In this document: in pieces, positions 48,042-57,233 of the stretch
How positions within the stretch are numbered: position 1 is the first letter of the stretch
How the letters are laid out: each line of letters opens with the position of its first letter
Assembly: GCA_041621405.1 (NCBI GenBank)
Contig: JBFKAV010000001.1
Location: 29,965-93,964, forward strand
From: JBFKAV01 sp041621405
Lineage (GTDB): Bacteria > Pseudomonadota > Alphaproteobacteria > Rhodobacterales > Rhodobacteraceae
Direction: 5' to 3'
Length of the DNA: 64,000 nucleotides
The notes under the pieces: generated by a model
Databases searched by the model: none
What the model saw: the letters and a program-made list of their open reading frames with translations, nothing else
Told to the model about the DNA's origin: nothing
Program-made: the position numbers and the translations under genes

Positions 48042-49442
48042 TCAGCCCGCCGCGTCGTCGATCCGGGCGAGCGTTTCCTCCCGGCCGATGACGAGCATCA
48101 TGTCGAAGACGCTGGGGCTGACGGTCCGGCCGGCGAGCGCCGCCCGAAGCGGCCCGGCCAGCTTGCCGAGCGATGCCCCATGGGCTTCGGCCACCCGAGC
48201 CACGACCGCCTCCAGCGCGTCGCGCTCCCAGCTAGCATTTTGCAGGTGCGGCGTCAATTCTTTCAGTATACCACGGGATACCGAATCCAGCGCCGCGGCC
48301 GCCTTCTCGTCCGGCTCGATCGGCCGGGAGGCCAATACGAACTGGGCTTTGGCGAGCAGCTCCGGGAAAGTCTTGGCCCGGTCCTTCAGGCAATACATCG
48401 CGCGTTCGAGCCCGTCTTTCTGCGCCGCAGAAAGCCGCGGATGGCCGCTGGCGGCTAGGAAATCGTCGGCCTCGGCGACGAGCTCGGCATCTTCGGCGCG
48501 GGCGATCTGCTGGCCGCAGACGAAGTCGAGCTTCTTGAAGTCGAGCCGGGCCGGGGCCTTGCCGATGCCGCCGAGGTCGAACCACGCCTTCGCCTCGGCG
48601 TCGGAGAACACCTCGTCATCGCCGTGGCTCCAGCCAAGGCGGGCAAGGTAGTTCCGCATCCCCGCAGCGGGGTAGCCCATCAGCTGGTAGGCCTCCAGGC
48701 CCACGGCGCCGTGCCGCTTGGAGAGCTTCTTACCATCGGGGCCATGAATGAGCGGTATATGCGCGAAGCGCGGGACCTCCCAGCCCATCGCGTCGTAGAT
48801 CTGCTTCTGCCGGGCGGCGTTGGTCAGGTGGTCGTCGCCGCGGATGATATGGGTCACGCCCATGTCGTGGTCGTCGACCACCACCGCGTGCATGTAAGTC
48901 GGCGTGCCGTCCGAGCGCAGGAGCACCATGTCGTCGAGCTCGGCGTTCTGCCAGCGGACCGTCCCCTGCACCGCGTCCTCGATTGCCGTCTCGCCCTCGC
49001 GCGGGGCCCTGAGGCGCACCGCGTGAGGCGCGTCGGGATAGGTCGCCGGGTCGGCGTCGCGCCAGGGCGAGAGAAAGAGCGTCGAGCGGCCCTCGGCCCG
49101 GGCCGCCTCGCGAAAGGCCTCGATCTCCTGCGGGCTGGAAAAGCACTTGTAGGCCGCGCCCCCGGCCAGCATCTCGCGCGCCACCTCGGCATGTCGCTCG
49201 GCCCGGGCGAACTGGCTCAAAGGCTCGCCGTCCCAGTCGAGGCCGAGCCAGGCGAGACCCTTCAGGATCGCGTCGGTCGCCTCAGGGGTGGAGCGGGCGC
49301 GGTCGGTGTCCTCGATCCGGAGCAGGAACCTGCCGCCTCGGCCCCTGGCATAGAGCCAGTTGAAGAGGGCCGTGCGCGCGCCGCCGATGTGCAGGTAGCC
49401 CGTGGGCGAGGGCGCGAAGCGGGTGACGACGGCCTCGGACAT
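48042..49442 (-). CDS. gltX: Glutamyl-tRNA synthetase
   Basis: A 466-residue class I aminoacyl-tRNA synthetase charging tRNA-Glu. The HIGH-type motif is [20 protein letters not shown] (residues 7-26) and the KMSKS-type loop is [18 protein letters not shown]. The second block [20 protein letters not shown] is conserved. The anticodon-binding C-terminal part is complete. Many alphaproteobacteria have two GltX-type enzymes, one of which also makes Glu-tRNA-Gln for GatCAB; which this is cannot be told here. Start overlaps nothing; it is 87 bases from comEC on the other strand. Followed by gltA on the same strand (72 bases). Confidence 0.96.
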   Translation of the reverse strand: MSEAVVTRFAPSPTGYLHIGGARTALFNWLYARGRGGRFLLRIEDTDRARSTPEATDAILKGLAWLGLDWDGEPLSQFARAERHAEVAREMLAGGAAYKCFSSPQEIEAFREAARAEGRSTLFLSPWRDADPATYPDAPHAVRLRAPREGETAIEDAVQGTVRWQNAELDDMVLLRSDGTPTYMHAVVVDDHDMGVTHIIRGDDHLTNAARQKQIYDAMGWEVPRFAHIPLIHGPDGKKLSKRHGAVGLEAYQLMGYPAAGMRNYLARLGWSHGDDEVFSDAEAKAWFDLGGIGKAPARLDFKKLDFVCGQQIARAEDAELVAEADDFLAASGHPRLSAAQKDGLERAMYCLKDRAKTFPELLAKAQFVLASRPIEPDEKAAAALDSVSRGILKELTPHLQNASWERDALEAVVARVAEAHGASLGKLAGPLRAALAGRTVSPSVFDMMLVIGREETLARIDDAAG

Positions 49443-49529
49443 CGGCGGGATCCCCCGGGATTAACCATTTGGAAACCATGCGACCCGTAGGGTCGGGTCG
49501 GTTTACGCATTCGGCAGGGGGAGGACAAG

Positions 49530-51635
49530 GTGGCAGGCTCGGCGGCCCTTGCGGCCCGGCCTTCGCGCGCGGCCCTCGGCCGCCTCGCGGCGGCGCCGCT
49601 CGCGTCGCTCGAGGGCCAGCGCGGCCACCTCTTCCCCTGGGTCCCGGTCTGCCTTGGCACCGGCATCGGCGCCTGGTTCGCGCTGCCGGTGGAGCCGGGG
49701 CAGGGCGCCTACCTCGCCCTCGCCCTCGCGCTTGCCGCGCTCCTGCCGCTGGCGCTCCGCGGCCCGGTGGCGCTGAGGCCGGTGGCACTGGCGCTGGCGC
49801 TCGCTATCGCGGGCGTGCATCTTGCGGGCGCACGGGCGCATTCGCTCGCCGCGCCGGTGCTCGACTTCCGCTTCTACGGCGCGATCGAGGGACGGGTGAT
49901 CGAGCTCGACCGCTCGCTCTCCGAAAAGCCCCGGCTCACGCTCGACCGGGTAGTGCTCGAGGGCCTCGCTCCCGCCGAGACCCCGGCACGGGTGCGCGTC
50001 TCGCTCCATGGCCGCGCCGAGAACGGGGTGCCCGATACCGGCGCCACGGTGATCCTCACCGGCCACCTCTCGCCGCCGCAGGGCCCGGCGGAGCCGGGCG
50101 GCTTCGACTTCCGCCGCATGGCCTGGTTCGAACAGCTGGGCGCGGTCGGATATACCCGCAGCCCGGTTCTCGTCCTCGAACCCGCCCGCCGCGGCTGGGG
50201 CGAGATGGCGGTGGCGCGGCTCAGGCGCGCCATCTCCGAGGGCGTCCGGGCCGAGATGCCGGGCGAACCCGGCGCCTTTGCCGTCGCGATCCTCACCGGC
50301 GACCGTTCCGGCATCGGCCGGCAGACCACCGACAACCTGCGCAACTCCAGCCTGGCGCATCTCCTCTCGATCTCGGGGCTGCACATGGCGCTGCTCACGG
50401 GCTTCGTCTTCATCGCGGTGCGCACCGCGCTGGCGCTGGTGCCGCCCCTGGCGCTCCGGCTTCCAGTGAAGAAGCTCGCCGCCGTGGTCGCGCTCGGCGC
50501 CGCGGCCTTCTACCTCGCGCTCTCCGGCGGCGCCACGCCGACCGAACGCGCCTTCGTGATGGCGGCGGTGATGCTCACCGCGGTGCTGATCGACCGCCGG
50601 GCGCTCTCGCTTCGCGCGGTGGCGGCGGCGGCGGTGATCGTGCTCGTGCTCCAGCCCGAGGCGCTGACCCAGCCTGGTTTCCAGATGTCGTTCGGCGCCA
50701 CCGCGGCGCTGATCGTCGCCTTTCAGGCGGCGCGCCGGCCGCCGGGCGCTCCGCGCCGCCTGCCCGGCTGGGCGGGGGGCGTGGCGGCGCTGTTCCTCTC
50801 CTCGCTGGTGGCCGGGGCGGCGACGGCACCCTATGCGGCGGCGCATTTCAACCGCGTGGCGGACTACTCGATCCTCGCCAACATGCTCTCGGTGCCGATG
50901 ATGGCCTCGGTGGTGATGCCGGCCGCCGTGGTCGCGGCGCTCCTGTGGCCGATCGGGCTTCACGGCCCGGCGCTCTGGGTGATGGAGCAGGGCACCCGCT
51001 GGATCCTCTGGGTGGCCGAGTGGGTGACCGGGCTCCCCGGCTCGGTCAGCTACCTGCCCGCCGCGCCGCCGGCGTTCCTGCCGGTGCTAACGCTCGGGGC
51101 ATTGTTTGTCATGCTCTGGCAGGGCCGCGCCCGCTGGGCCGGGCTCGCGCCGATGGCGGCGGCCTGCCTGCTCTGGGCGGAGGCCGAGCGACCGGACCTG
51201 CTGATCGCCGAATCGGGCGGCATTGTCGGGGTGATGACCGAGGCCGGCCGTGCGCTCACGAAACCTTCCGGCGACGGCTACGCGGCGCGGTCCTGGCTCG
51301 AGGATGACGGCGACGGCGCGCGCCAGCCGGACGCCTTCGCGCGCGCAGGCTTCCGCGGCGAGACTGGCGCGCTGGTGGCGGAACTCGGCGGCACCGAGGT
51401 GGTGCAGGTCTCGGGCCGCGGCTGGCGCGACCGGCTCGCGGCGGAATGCCGGGTCGGGCGGATCGTGGTCGTGGCCCAGGAGGTCGGCCCGGCGCCGGGG
51501 CCCTGCACGCTGCTCGACCCGGCGGCGCTGGCGAAGACCGGGTCCCTGGCCGGCTGGATCGGCCCCGGGGGCCTGAGGCTGGAGACCGCGGTCGGCCGCG
51601 CCGGCCAGCGGCTCTGGACCGGCCCCTGGCGATAG
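49530..51635 (+). CDS. ComEC/Rec2-family competence channel (short form)
   Basis: A 701-residue polytopic membrane protein that would pass single-stranded DNA into the cytoplasm. GTG 49530 follows GGGGGAGGAC. Order: N-terminal spans, a periplasmic OB-like domain (DUF4131; FRFYGAIEGRVIELDRSLSE), then the Competence core: GEPGAFAVAILTGDRSGI, LRNSSLAHLLSISGLHMALL, and YLALSGGATPTERAFVMAAV, followed by more spans. The C-terminal metallo-beta-lactamase domain of Bacillus ComEC is absent: after the last span there is a 130-residue region (SGGIVGVMTEAGRALTKPSG on) without HxHxDH ligands. The short form is typical in alphaproteobacteria. Confidence 0.9.
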   Translation: MAGSAALAARPSRAALGRLAAAPLASLEGQRGHLFPWVPVCLGTGIGAWFALPVEPGQGAYLALALALAALLPLALRGPVALRPVALALALAIAGVHLAGARAHSLAAPVLDFRFYGAIEGRVIELDRSLSEKPRLTLDRVVLEGLAPAETPARVRVSLHGRAENGVPDTGATVILTGHLSPPQGPAEPGGFDFRRMAWFEQLGAVGYTRSPVLVLEPARRGWGEMAVARLRRAISEGVRAEMPGEPGAFAVAILTGDRSGIGRQTTDNLRNSSLAHLLSISGLHMALLTGFVFIAVRTALALVPPLALRLPVKKLAAVVALGAAAFYLALSGGATPTERAFVMAAVMLTAVLIDRRALSLRAVAAAAVIVLVLQPEALTQPGFQMSFGATAALIVAFQAARRPPGAPRRLPGWAGGVAALFLSSLVAGAATAPYAAAHFNRVADYSILANMLSVPMMASVVMPAAVVAALLWPIGLHGPALWVMEQGTRWILWVAEWVTGLPGSVSYLPAAPPAFLPVLTLGALFVMLWQGRARWAGLAPMAAACLLWAEAERPDLLIAESGGIVGVMTEAGRALTKPSGDGYAARSWLEDDGDGARQPDAFARAGFRGETGALVAELGGTEVVQVSGRGWRDRLAAECRVGRIVVVAQEVGPAPGPCTLLDPAALAKTGSLAGWIGPGGLRLETAVGRAGQRLWTGPWR

Positions 51636-51668
51636 GCCGCCGATCGGCCCCGGGGCACCTCGGCGCGC

Positions 51669-53711
51669 TCAGCGGCGCCAGAGGAATGCGTAGCTGGCGA
51701 AGAGCCCCTGCAGCTTGGCGAGCGCCCGCAGCGCGGGCGCCGGGCGGCCGACAGCGCCGCTGGCGAGCCGCTCGACGATCACTTCGGCCGGGCAGGGCAG
51801 ACCGGAGACCGGATCGCGATAGCGCGGGTAGGCGATCAGCGCGGCATGGGCCATGGCCTCGAGCGACGGCCGCACGGTGCCGCGCCGCGCCGGGACCGCG
51901 CCGAGGTCGCGGGTCAGCCCCCAGCCGGCGTAGAACGGCGCGCCGAGGCAGGTGACGGACTTGCCCCTGAGGAGCGCCTCGAAGCCCAGAAGCGAGGTCA
52001 GCGTCCAGACCTCGTCGGCCGCGGCGACGAGCGCCGCCGGGTCGGCCTCGCCGACCACCAGGTCGGCGAGCCGGGCGAGCTCGGCCTCGGGCACCGCGCC
52101 CGGGCGCAGGCCGGCGGCGACGTCCGGGTGCGGCTTGTAGACGATCCGCGCGCCCGGATTCTCGGCCCGGGTACGCTCGAGGAGCGCGAGGTTGGTCCGC
52201 TCGTCCCGGCAGGCGGTCAGGATCGAGGCGTCGTCCTCGACCTGCCCCGGCACCAGGATCAGATGGCCCTCGGGCATCGCCGGCAGGTCGCCCGCGACCA
52301 TGTACTTCGTCACCCCCGCCTTTACGATCGCGGCCACCAGCCGCTCGGCGCGCAGAAGCTCGCCCTCCGGCAGCGCCGCCGCCTCGGCGATCAGCCGTTC
52401 GAGGCGGCTCTCCTGCGTGGGGTCGTAGTAGATGCCGAGATCGTCCGCGGCGAGCGACAGGGGCGGCACCAGCGCCGCGCCGAGCCCCTGCGAGCGCAGG
52501 AACCCGTCCTCGACCCGGGCGAACGGCACCCCGGCCGCCGCCGCCTCTACTGCCAGCGGCTCGGCCGCCGAGGCCCAGGCCAGCACGCCGCGGCCCTCGG
52601 CCCGGGCGCGGGCCACCGGGCGCCGGTCGTCGAAGCGCAGCGGCCGCCAGCGGCCGTAGAAGCGTTGCAGGTGCGGCCGCTTCCAGAGCCGCATGCCGGT
52701 GGCGACGTGGCCCGCCCGGTCCTCGCGCCAGCACCGCACTTCGGCCTCGAGCTGGTCGATCGCCTCCTCCGGCGTGCAGAGCCGGTCGCGGCAGGGGTCG
52801 TACCAGGTCGGCGCGAGGAACATTGCCGCGGCGAAGAGCTGGGCCCGGGTCAGCTTGCGCTCGCGGCGGGCGACCGGGTGCTCGTCCTCGGTCAGCCCCC
52901 AGCCGGCGTAGAACGGCTGGCCGAAGACCCGCGGGCGGTGGCCGGCCATGATCGCCTCGAAGCCGAGCTGGGAGGACACGGTGTAGACCGCGGTCGCGCC
53001 TTCGAGGAGCGCGTAGGGCGCGATTGGCGCGGTCAGGAACTCGACCCGTCCCTTCGCCGCCTCGGCGCCGAAATGGCCGCGGCGAAACCCCTCGCGGGTC
53101 TCGGGATGGGTCTTGATCAGGATCCGCGCGCCCGACTGCTCGATCTCGGCATAGGCGAGCATCTCGGCGAAGGTCTCAGGCGTGGCGCCGCTCGCGGTGA
53201 CCGATGCATCGGCCTCGGTCTGGTCGATCACCAGCGCGTAGCTGCCCGGCGCCGGCGGCTCCAGCGACAGGTCATGATTGTTGTATTTCGACAATTCCGC
53301 CCGCCGAATACGCTCGAATAATGCCCGCGCTCGTTCGAGAAGTGCAAAATCGTCGAGCGGATCCGTGGCCAGCAGGGTCTCGAGGTCGGAGGGCCGGGAG
53401 GGGTCGAAATGCACCCCGCTCCGGTCCAGCATCAGTCCCAGCGGCGGCTCCCCGGCGCGTCCCGGCCGCACCGAGCGCAGGAACGCGTCCTCGACCCGCA
53501 GGATCCCGGCGCCGCGGCGCTCGGCCACGAACTCGCCGCGCCCCGCCGTCGGGCTCCGGCCCCAGACGCCGACGAGGTCCTCCGGCCCCGGCGCGCCGAG
53601 GCAGACCCGGTAGCCGGCCAGCTCGAGGATGCGGCGCACCCGGCCGCGGGCGAGAAGCCCGCCGTTGTAGACGTAGAGCCGCCGCGAGGAACCGTCGTCG
53701 GCCTCCGGCAT
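51669..53711 (-). CDS. kpsC: Capsule polysaccharide Kdo-transferase/export protein KpsC
   Basis: A 680-residue KpsC/LipB-type protein with two homologous halves that each carry the same blocks: RVEDAFLRSVRPGRAGEPPL and RVEDGFLRSQGLGAALVPPL, then FGQPFYAGWGLTEDEHPVAR and LGAPFYAGWGLTRDLGAVPA. KpsC adds beta-Kdo residues to the lipid anchor of group 2 capsules. ATG 53711 shares a base with the stop of the OPX gene. A short stretch in the first half (SKYNNHDLSLE, near 53270-53340) uses AT-richer codons. Together with kpsS and an OPX lipoprotein it shows a group 2/3-like capsule pathway; the ABC export genes kpsMT and kpsE are not in the window. Confidence 0.93.
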   Translation of the reverse strand: MPEADDGSSRRLYVYNGGLLARGRVRRILELAGYRVCLGAPGPEDLVGVWGRSPTAGRGEFVAERRGAGILRVEDAFLRSVRPGRAGEPPLGLMLDRSGVHFDPSRPSDLETLLATDPLDDFALLERARALFERIRRAELSKYNNHDLSLEPPAPGSYALVIDQTEADASVTASGATPETFAEMLAYAEIEQSGARILIKTHPETREGFRRGHFGAEAAKGRVEFLTAPIAPYALLEGATAVYTVSSQLGFEAIMAGHRPRVFGQPFYAGWGLTEDEHPVARRERKLTRAQLFAAAMFLAPTWYDPCRDRLCTPEEAIDQLEAEVRCWREDRAGHVATGMRLWKRPHLQRFYGRWRPLRFDDRRPVARARAEGRGVLAWASAAEPLAVEAAAAGVPFARVEDGFLRSQGLGAALVPPLSLAADDLGIYYDPTQESRLERLIAEAAALPEGELLRAERLVAAIVKAGVTKYMVAGDLPAMPEGHLILVPGQVEDDASILTACRDERTNLALLERTRAENPGARIVYKPHPDVAAGLRPGAVPEAELARLADLVVGEADPAALVAAADEVWTLTSLLGFEALLRGKSVTCLGAPFYAGWGLTRDLGAVPARRGTVRPSLEAMAHAALIAYPRYRDPVSGLPCPAEVIVERLASGAVGRPAPALRALAKLQGLFASYAFLWRR

Positions 53712-54844
53712 CAGTTGCCGGCGGCGTTGGACAGCGAGTTGGCGGAATTGGCCGCGCCGGTGACCGCGCCGATGACCTTCTGCCACTGGGTGAACGGCGC
53801 CTCGGTCACGTAGATCGTGTCCTCGTCGCGGATCACGAAGTCGCGGGCCACGAAGATGCCGCTCGGCTTGGTCAGGTCGAGCACGTAGATCATCCGCGTC
53901 GATCCGCTCAGGTCGCGGCGGCCGAGCACGGCGCCGGCGATCTCGGCGGGCTCGTCGCGGAAGATGAAGATGCCGGTCGGGTCGGCGATGCTGGAATTCA
54001 GGCCGCCCGCCAGGGTGATCGCCTCCAGCGCCGAGAGGTCCTGGCTATCGAAGGGCACCCGGCTCTGGCCGCCGGTCGCGCCGATCGCGGTGAATGCCCG
54101 GGTGTCCTCTTCGACCAGGATGCGGTCGCCGGGCCTCAGCGCGATGTCGTTGGTGGGATCGGCATAGAGGTCCGAGAGCCAGACCGTGCCGCGCTGGCCG
54201 TCGCGGATCACCGTGATCTGGGTGATCTCGGGCTCCACGCTCACGCCGCCGGCCCGGGCGAGCATGGCGGTAAGCGTGCGGGTCGGCCGCTCGATCGGGA
54301 AGATGCCCTGGCCGCCGACGTTGCCGACGATCGACACGGTGGCGCCGTCGCCGGGCTCGCGCAGCACCAGGACCTGCGGATCGGGGGTCTGAGACTCGAG
54401 CTGCCGGGTGATCACCTGGCGCAGCGCCTCGGGCGAATTGCCGGCGGCGCGGATGCGCCCGGCATAGGGCACGAAGATGAAGCCCTGGCCGTCGACCTGC
54501 ACGCCCGAAAGCACGGTGGCGCCGGTGCCGGCGGCCGCCAGCACGCCTTGCTCGACGTTCTCCCACACGGTGATCGTCAGCACGTCGCCGGGCGCGATCG
54601 TGTCCGACGGCACGATGCCGGCATGGGCGAAGTTGGTGCCGAATCCGAAGCCGGGCGGCAGCGTGTTGGCGCGCACGACGGCATCGGTCACCTCGACGAT
54701 ATGGGCATCGCCGCGCCGGTCGGTAGAAGCCGAGAGGATCTCGCCCCGGGTCGGGCCCGATCGTGGCAGGCCGCAGCCCGCGACCAGAATGGTCAATGCG
54801 AAAAGGGCCGTCCGCCCGGCCCCTCTGCTTGCCCCTGCTGTCAC
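53711..54844 (-). CDS. Outer-membrane polysaccharide export lipoprotein (OPX, Wza/KpsD type)
   Basis: A 377-residue secreted lipoprotein: signal peptide with lipobox LFALTILVAGCGLP (Cys about residue 24). The Poly_export domain begins IAPGDVLTITVWENVEQGVL and continues VDGQGFIFVPYAGRIRAAGN; SLBB repeats follow (SIVGNVGGQGIFPI; AIGATGGQSRVPFD). The C-terminus is a short helix (TQWQKVIGAVTGAANSANSL). Such proteins form the outer-membrane channel or its docking ring for capsule or exopolysaccharide. Upstream lies a 79-base gap before kpsS; downstream it is coupled to kpsC. Confidence 0.91.
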   Translation of the reverse strand: MTAGASRGAGRTALFALTILVAGCGLPRSGPTRGEILSASTDRRGDAHIVEVTDAVVRANTLPPGFGFGTNFAHAGIVPSDTIAPGDVLTITVWENVEQGVLAAAGTGATVLSGVQVDGQGFIFVPYAGRIRAAGNSPEALRQVITRQLESQTPDPQVLVLREPGDGATVSIVGNVGGQGIFPIERPTRTLTAMLARAGGVSVEPEITQITVIRDGQRGTVWLSDLYADPTNDIALRPGDRILVEEDTRAFTAIGATGGQSRVPFDSQDLSALEAITLAGGLNSSIADPTGIFIFRDEPAEIAGAVLGRRDLSGSTRMIYVLDLTKPSGIFVARDFVIRDEDTIYVTEAPFTQWQKVIGAVTGAANSANSLSNAAGN

Positions 54845-54923
54845 GCGATCGCTCCTAAGCCTGCTACCTGCCTCGACGGTTTTCTTTTTAGCCTAGCGGA
54901 GCCGCGGGCCGAACGCCAGTTCC

Positions 54924-56225
54924 CTAGGCGCCGCGGCGCGCCACCAGGCGCAACTGTTGCCGGGGCGCCGCTCTGCCCGAGCGTAGCGCGTCGTAAGGGT
55001 CCTCGGCGGCGAGCATCATGTCGACCACGTGGCGGAGCGCCGTGCGGCGTCCCTTCAGCGAGTAGTAGCCGCCGGGCACCTGCGAGGTCTCTAGCAGGAA
55101 CCGGCGGAAGTCGCGATAGGCTCGCGCGTCCGGGCGCTGCGGCTGGGCGAAGAACTCCGGCAGGGGCTGGTCGGATACGAACTCGGGCTTGGCATAGACC
55201 GCCTCGCCGAAGCATTTCACCGGCAGCCCGCGCCAGAGCGCCTGCTGCGCCGCGGTGGAGTTCACCGTGACCGCCGAGCGCGCCTCGTCAAGCAGCCGCG
55301 CCAGCTTGCCGCCGGGGACGTAGTCGACCCTGGCGCCGACCTCGTGGTGGGCGGCGAGGCGCCGGATGGTGGCACGGATCGGCGCGCGGCCGTCCTCCAG
55401 GGGGTGCGCCTTGAACACCAGCCGGTGATGCGGCGGCGCGCCCTCGGCGAAGCCCTTGATCACCGTGGCGAGGAATTCCTCCATGGTGTCGAAGGGGCCA
55501 TGGGCGCGGAAGCTCGCGTCGTGCGCGAGCTGCAGGAGCACCAGGTGATAGGGCCGCCCGCCCCAGGCCAGCCGCGCCGATGTGAGTCGCCGCTCGGCGG
55601 CCACGACCGGCATCGCAAGAAGCCGGCGGAGGTGCAGCGCGAATTCGCGCCCGACCGGGATTTCCCGGTGCGTGCGGAACCCGCGGTAGCCGCCATTCAG
55701 CGCCAGCAGGAAGAAGTGATAGAGCGCGCCGTAGAAAACGTGTTGGCGCATGTCGCCCCAGCGCGCCGGCGCCTCCGGCTGGTCGGGGTCGGCAAAGGCC
55801 AGCGCCTCCCGCATCCTCTCGGTGTCGAGATGCATGAGCCGCGAATGGCCGTTCGCGCCGCCGCGCTCGTAGCTGATCCAGTAGGGCCTGAGGTAGCCTT
55901 CCTCGAAGACGTGAACGGTGATCCCCCGGCGCTCGGCCAGCGCCACCGCCGCAGCGTGAATCGGCCGGGTGTCGCCGTAGAGCACGAGATCGGTGATGCG
56001 CTTTTCGGCAAGCAGCTCGGCGCAGGCCGCCGGCCAGTCATCGACGCCGCCGCGATAGGGGATGTAGTTCGCGCCGCTGCGCCAGAACGCACGGTCGCCG
56101 GCATTGAAGCCGACGCGCCAGACCTCGGCCCCGGCGAGCCGCAACATCCGCGCCAATGCGTTGAAGAAGGGTCCATGCGGCCCCTGAAGGAAGAGAAACC
56201 TGCGCCCCACGTCCGACTTATCCAC
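54924..56225 (-). CDS. kpsS: Capsule polysaccharide Kdo-transferase KpsS
   Basis: About 433 residues; the frame is open up to GTG 56270, and I prefer GTG 56225, which has GGAG 6 bases upstream. The protein proper begins GRRFLFLQGPHGPFFNALAR, the KpsS start. Core marks: VHVFEEGYLRPYWISYERGG, RLVFKAHPLEDGRAPIRATI (HP-E Kdo-transferase motif), VTVNSTAAQQALWRGLPVKC and AKPEFVSDQPLPEFFA. KpsS adds the first Kdo to phosphatidylglycerol for the capsule anchor. Followed by the OPX gene and kpsC. The divergent neighbour is ribE. Confidence 0.9.
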   Translation of the reverse strand: MDKSDVGRRFLFLQGPHGPFFNALARMLRLAGAEVWRVGFNAGDRAFWRSGANYIPYRGGVDDWPAACAELLAEKRITDLVLYGDTRPIHAAAVALAERRGITVHVFEEGYLRPYWISYERGGANGHSRLMHLDTERMREALAFADPDQPEAPARWGDMRQHVFYGALYHFFLLALNGGYRGFRTHREIPVGREFALHLRRLLAMPVVAAERRLTSARLAWGGRPYHLVLLQLAHDASFRAHGPFDTMEEFLATVIKGFAEGAPPHHRLVFKAHPLEDGRAPIRATIRRLAAHHEVGARVDYVPGGKLARLLDEARSAVTVNSTAAQQALWRGLPVKCFGEAVYAKPEFVSDQPLPEFFAQPQRPDARAYRDFRRFLLETSQVPGGYYSLKGRRTALRHVVDMMLAAEDPYDALRSGRAAPRQQLRLVARRGA

Positions 56226-56388
56226 AAACTGCTCCACAACTCTGTAACCCCGATGACCCGGCGCTGTCACGTACCTACCGAGCCGGACGGCGGATCATCG
56301 CCGAGCTGTGTTAACCTTGCCTTGCCGTGTCTCGACCTTGCGCCGGGAAGGAGCGCGGGCTACCTCGGAAATCGAAGGAGGGGCACCC

Positions 56389-57000
56389 ATGTTCACCGGC
56401 ATCGTCACCGACATCGGCCGCGTGCGCGGGCTCGAACGCCAGGGCGATCTCCGCGCCCGGATCGGCACCGGATACGCCCCGGAATCGATCGACATCGGCG
56501 CCTCGATCGCCTGCGAGGGGGTCTGTCTCACCGTGGTCGACCGTGGCTCCGATGCCGAGGGCGGCTGGTTCGACGTGCAGATCTCGGCCGAGACCCTGGC
56601 ACGGACCAACATCGGCGCCGGCCGCGGCTGGACGGTCGGTCACCGGGTCAACCTCGAACGCGCGCTGAAGGTGGGTGACGAGCTCGGTGGCCACATCGTC
56701 TCGGGCCATGTCGACGGCGTCGCCGAGGTGATCTCGGTCAGGGACGAGGGCGGCAGCACCCGCGTCCTCTTCCGCGCCCCCGAGGCGCTTGCCGGCTTCA
56801 TCGCTCCGAAGGGCTCGGTCGCGCTCAACGGCACCTCGCTCACCGTGAACGAGGTCGAGGGCGCGGAGTTCGGCGTGAACCTCATTCCGCACACCAAGGA
56901 GGCGACCACTTGGGGCGTGGTGCAAGAAGGCGACTTCGTCAATCTCGAGATCGACACGCTCGCCCGCTACGTGGCGCGGCTGAGGGAGTGGGACCGGTGA
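56389..57000 (+). CDS. ribE: Riboflavin synthase alpha chain
   Basis: A 203-residue enzyme dismuting two 6,7-dimethyl-8-ribityllumazine molecules to riboflavin. The start MFTGIVTDIGRVRGLERQGD at ATG 56389 has AAGGAGGGG upstream; the longer frame before it is leader. Two lumazine-binding repeats are seen: IGASIACEGVCLTVVD with DVQISAETLARTN, and PKGSVALNGTSLTVNEVEGA with VNLIPHTKEATTWG. Both GHIVSGHVDG and CEGVCLT signatures are present. First gene of the rib-nusB operon; no FMN riboswitch is visible in the 118-base upstream gap. The stop overlaps the next gene by four bases. Confidence 0.95.
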   Translation: MFTGIVTDIGRVRGLERQGDLRARIGTGYAPESIDIGASIACEGVCLTVVDRGSDAEGGWFDVQISAETLARTNIGAGRGWTVGHRVNLERALKVGDELGGHIVSGHVDGVAEVISVRDEGGSTRVLFRAPEALAGFIAPKGSVALNGTSLTVNEVEGAEFGVNLIPHTKEATTWGVVQEGDFVNLEIDTLARYVARLREWDR

Positions 57001-57233
57001 CGCGCCTGCCGGTGAAACCCCTCGTCCTCGCCTCGCCGGAGGATGCAGTTGGCCGGCGATGCTTCGACCTGATGCGCGGGCCAGGCGGCGGCTTCGCCCG
57101 GCGGGAATGCCGGCGCGACCCGGAGGAGGGCACCGGCCGGAGCGCCGCCGGAGGTGCGCGCGGCGGCTTCGGCTCGGCGGCGGCGCGGGCCGACGCGCGG
57201 CGCACTGTCGGCTGGCTGGAGGCGGGGGCGTGA
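56997..57233 (+). CDS. Small hypothetical protein in the rib operon (78 residues)
   Basis: Starts at GTG overlapping the ribE stop (GTGA) and ends overlapping the next GTG start in the same way, so the coding frame is supported by coupling on both sides. Sequence: RLPVKPLVLASPEDAVGRRC at the front, then an arginine-, glycine- and alanine-rich, low-complexity body. No membrane span, signal peptide or known domain. It may be a variable linker gene of the operon. Coding status is likely because of the overlaps, function is unknown. Confidence 0.6.
   Translation: MTRLPVKPLVLASPEDAVGRRCFDLMRGPGGGFARRECRRDPEEGTGRSAAGGARGGFGSAAARADARRTVGWLEAGA

Noticed and set aside
51256..52734. 492-residue minus-strand frame overlapping comEC end and kpsC
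   Set aside because: It overlaps both well-supported genes and is Arg/Gly/Ala/Pro low-complexity translation, typical of a GC-rich shadow frame.
56218..56226. Perfect DnaA-box sequence TTATCCACA at the kpsS start
   Set aside because: It is a single copy with no second box, AT-rich unwinding region, dnaA gene or other origin features, and lies in coding sequence.
56271..56388. FMN riboswitch before ribE
   Set aside because: None of the conserved RFN element segments is seen in this gap; ribE is followed by ordinary operon genes.
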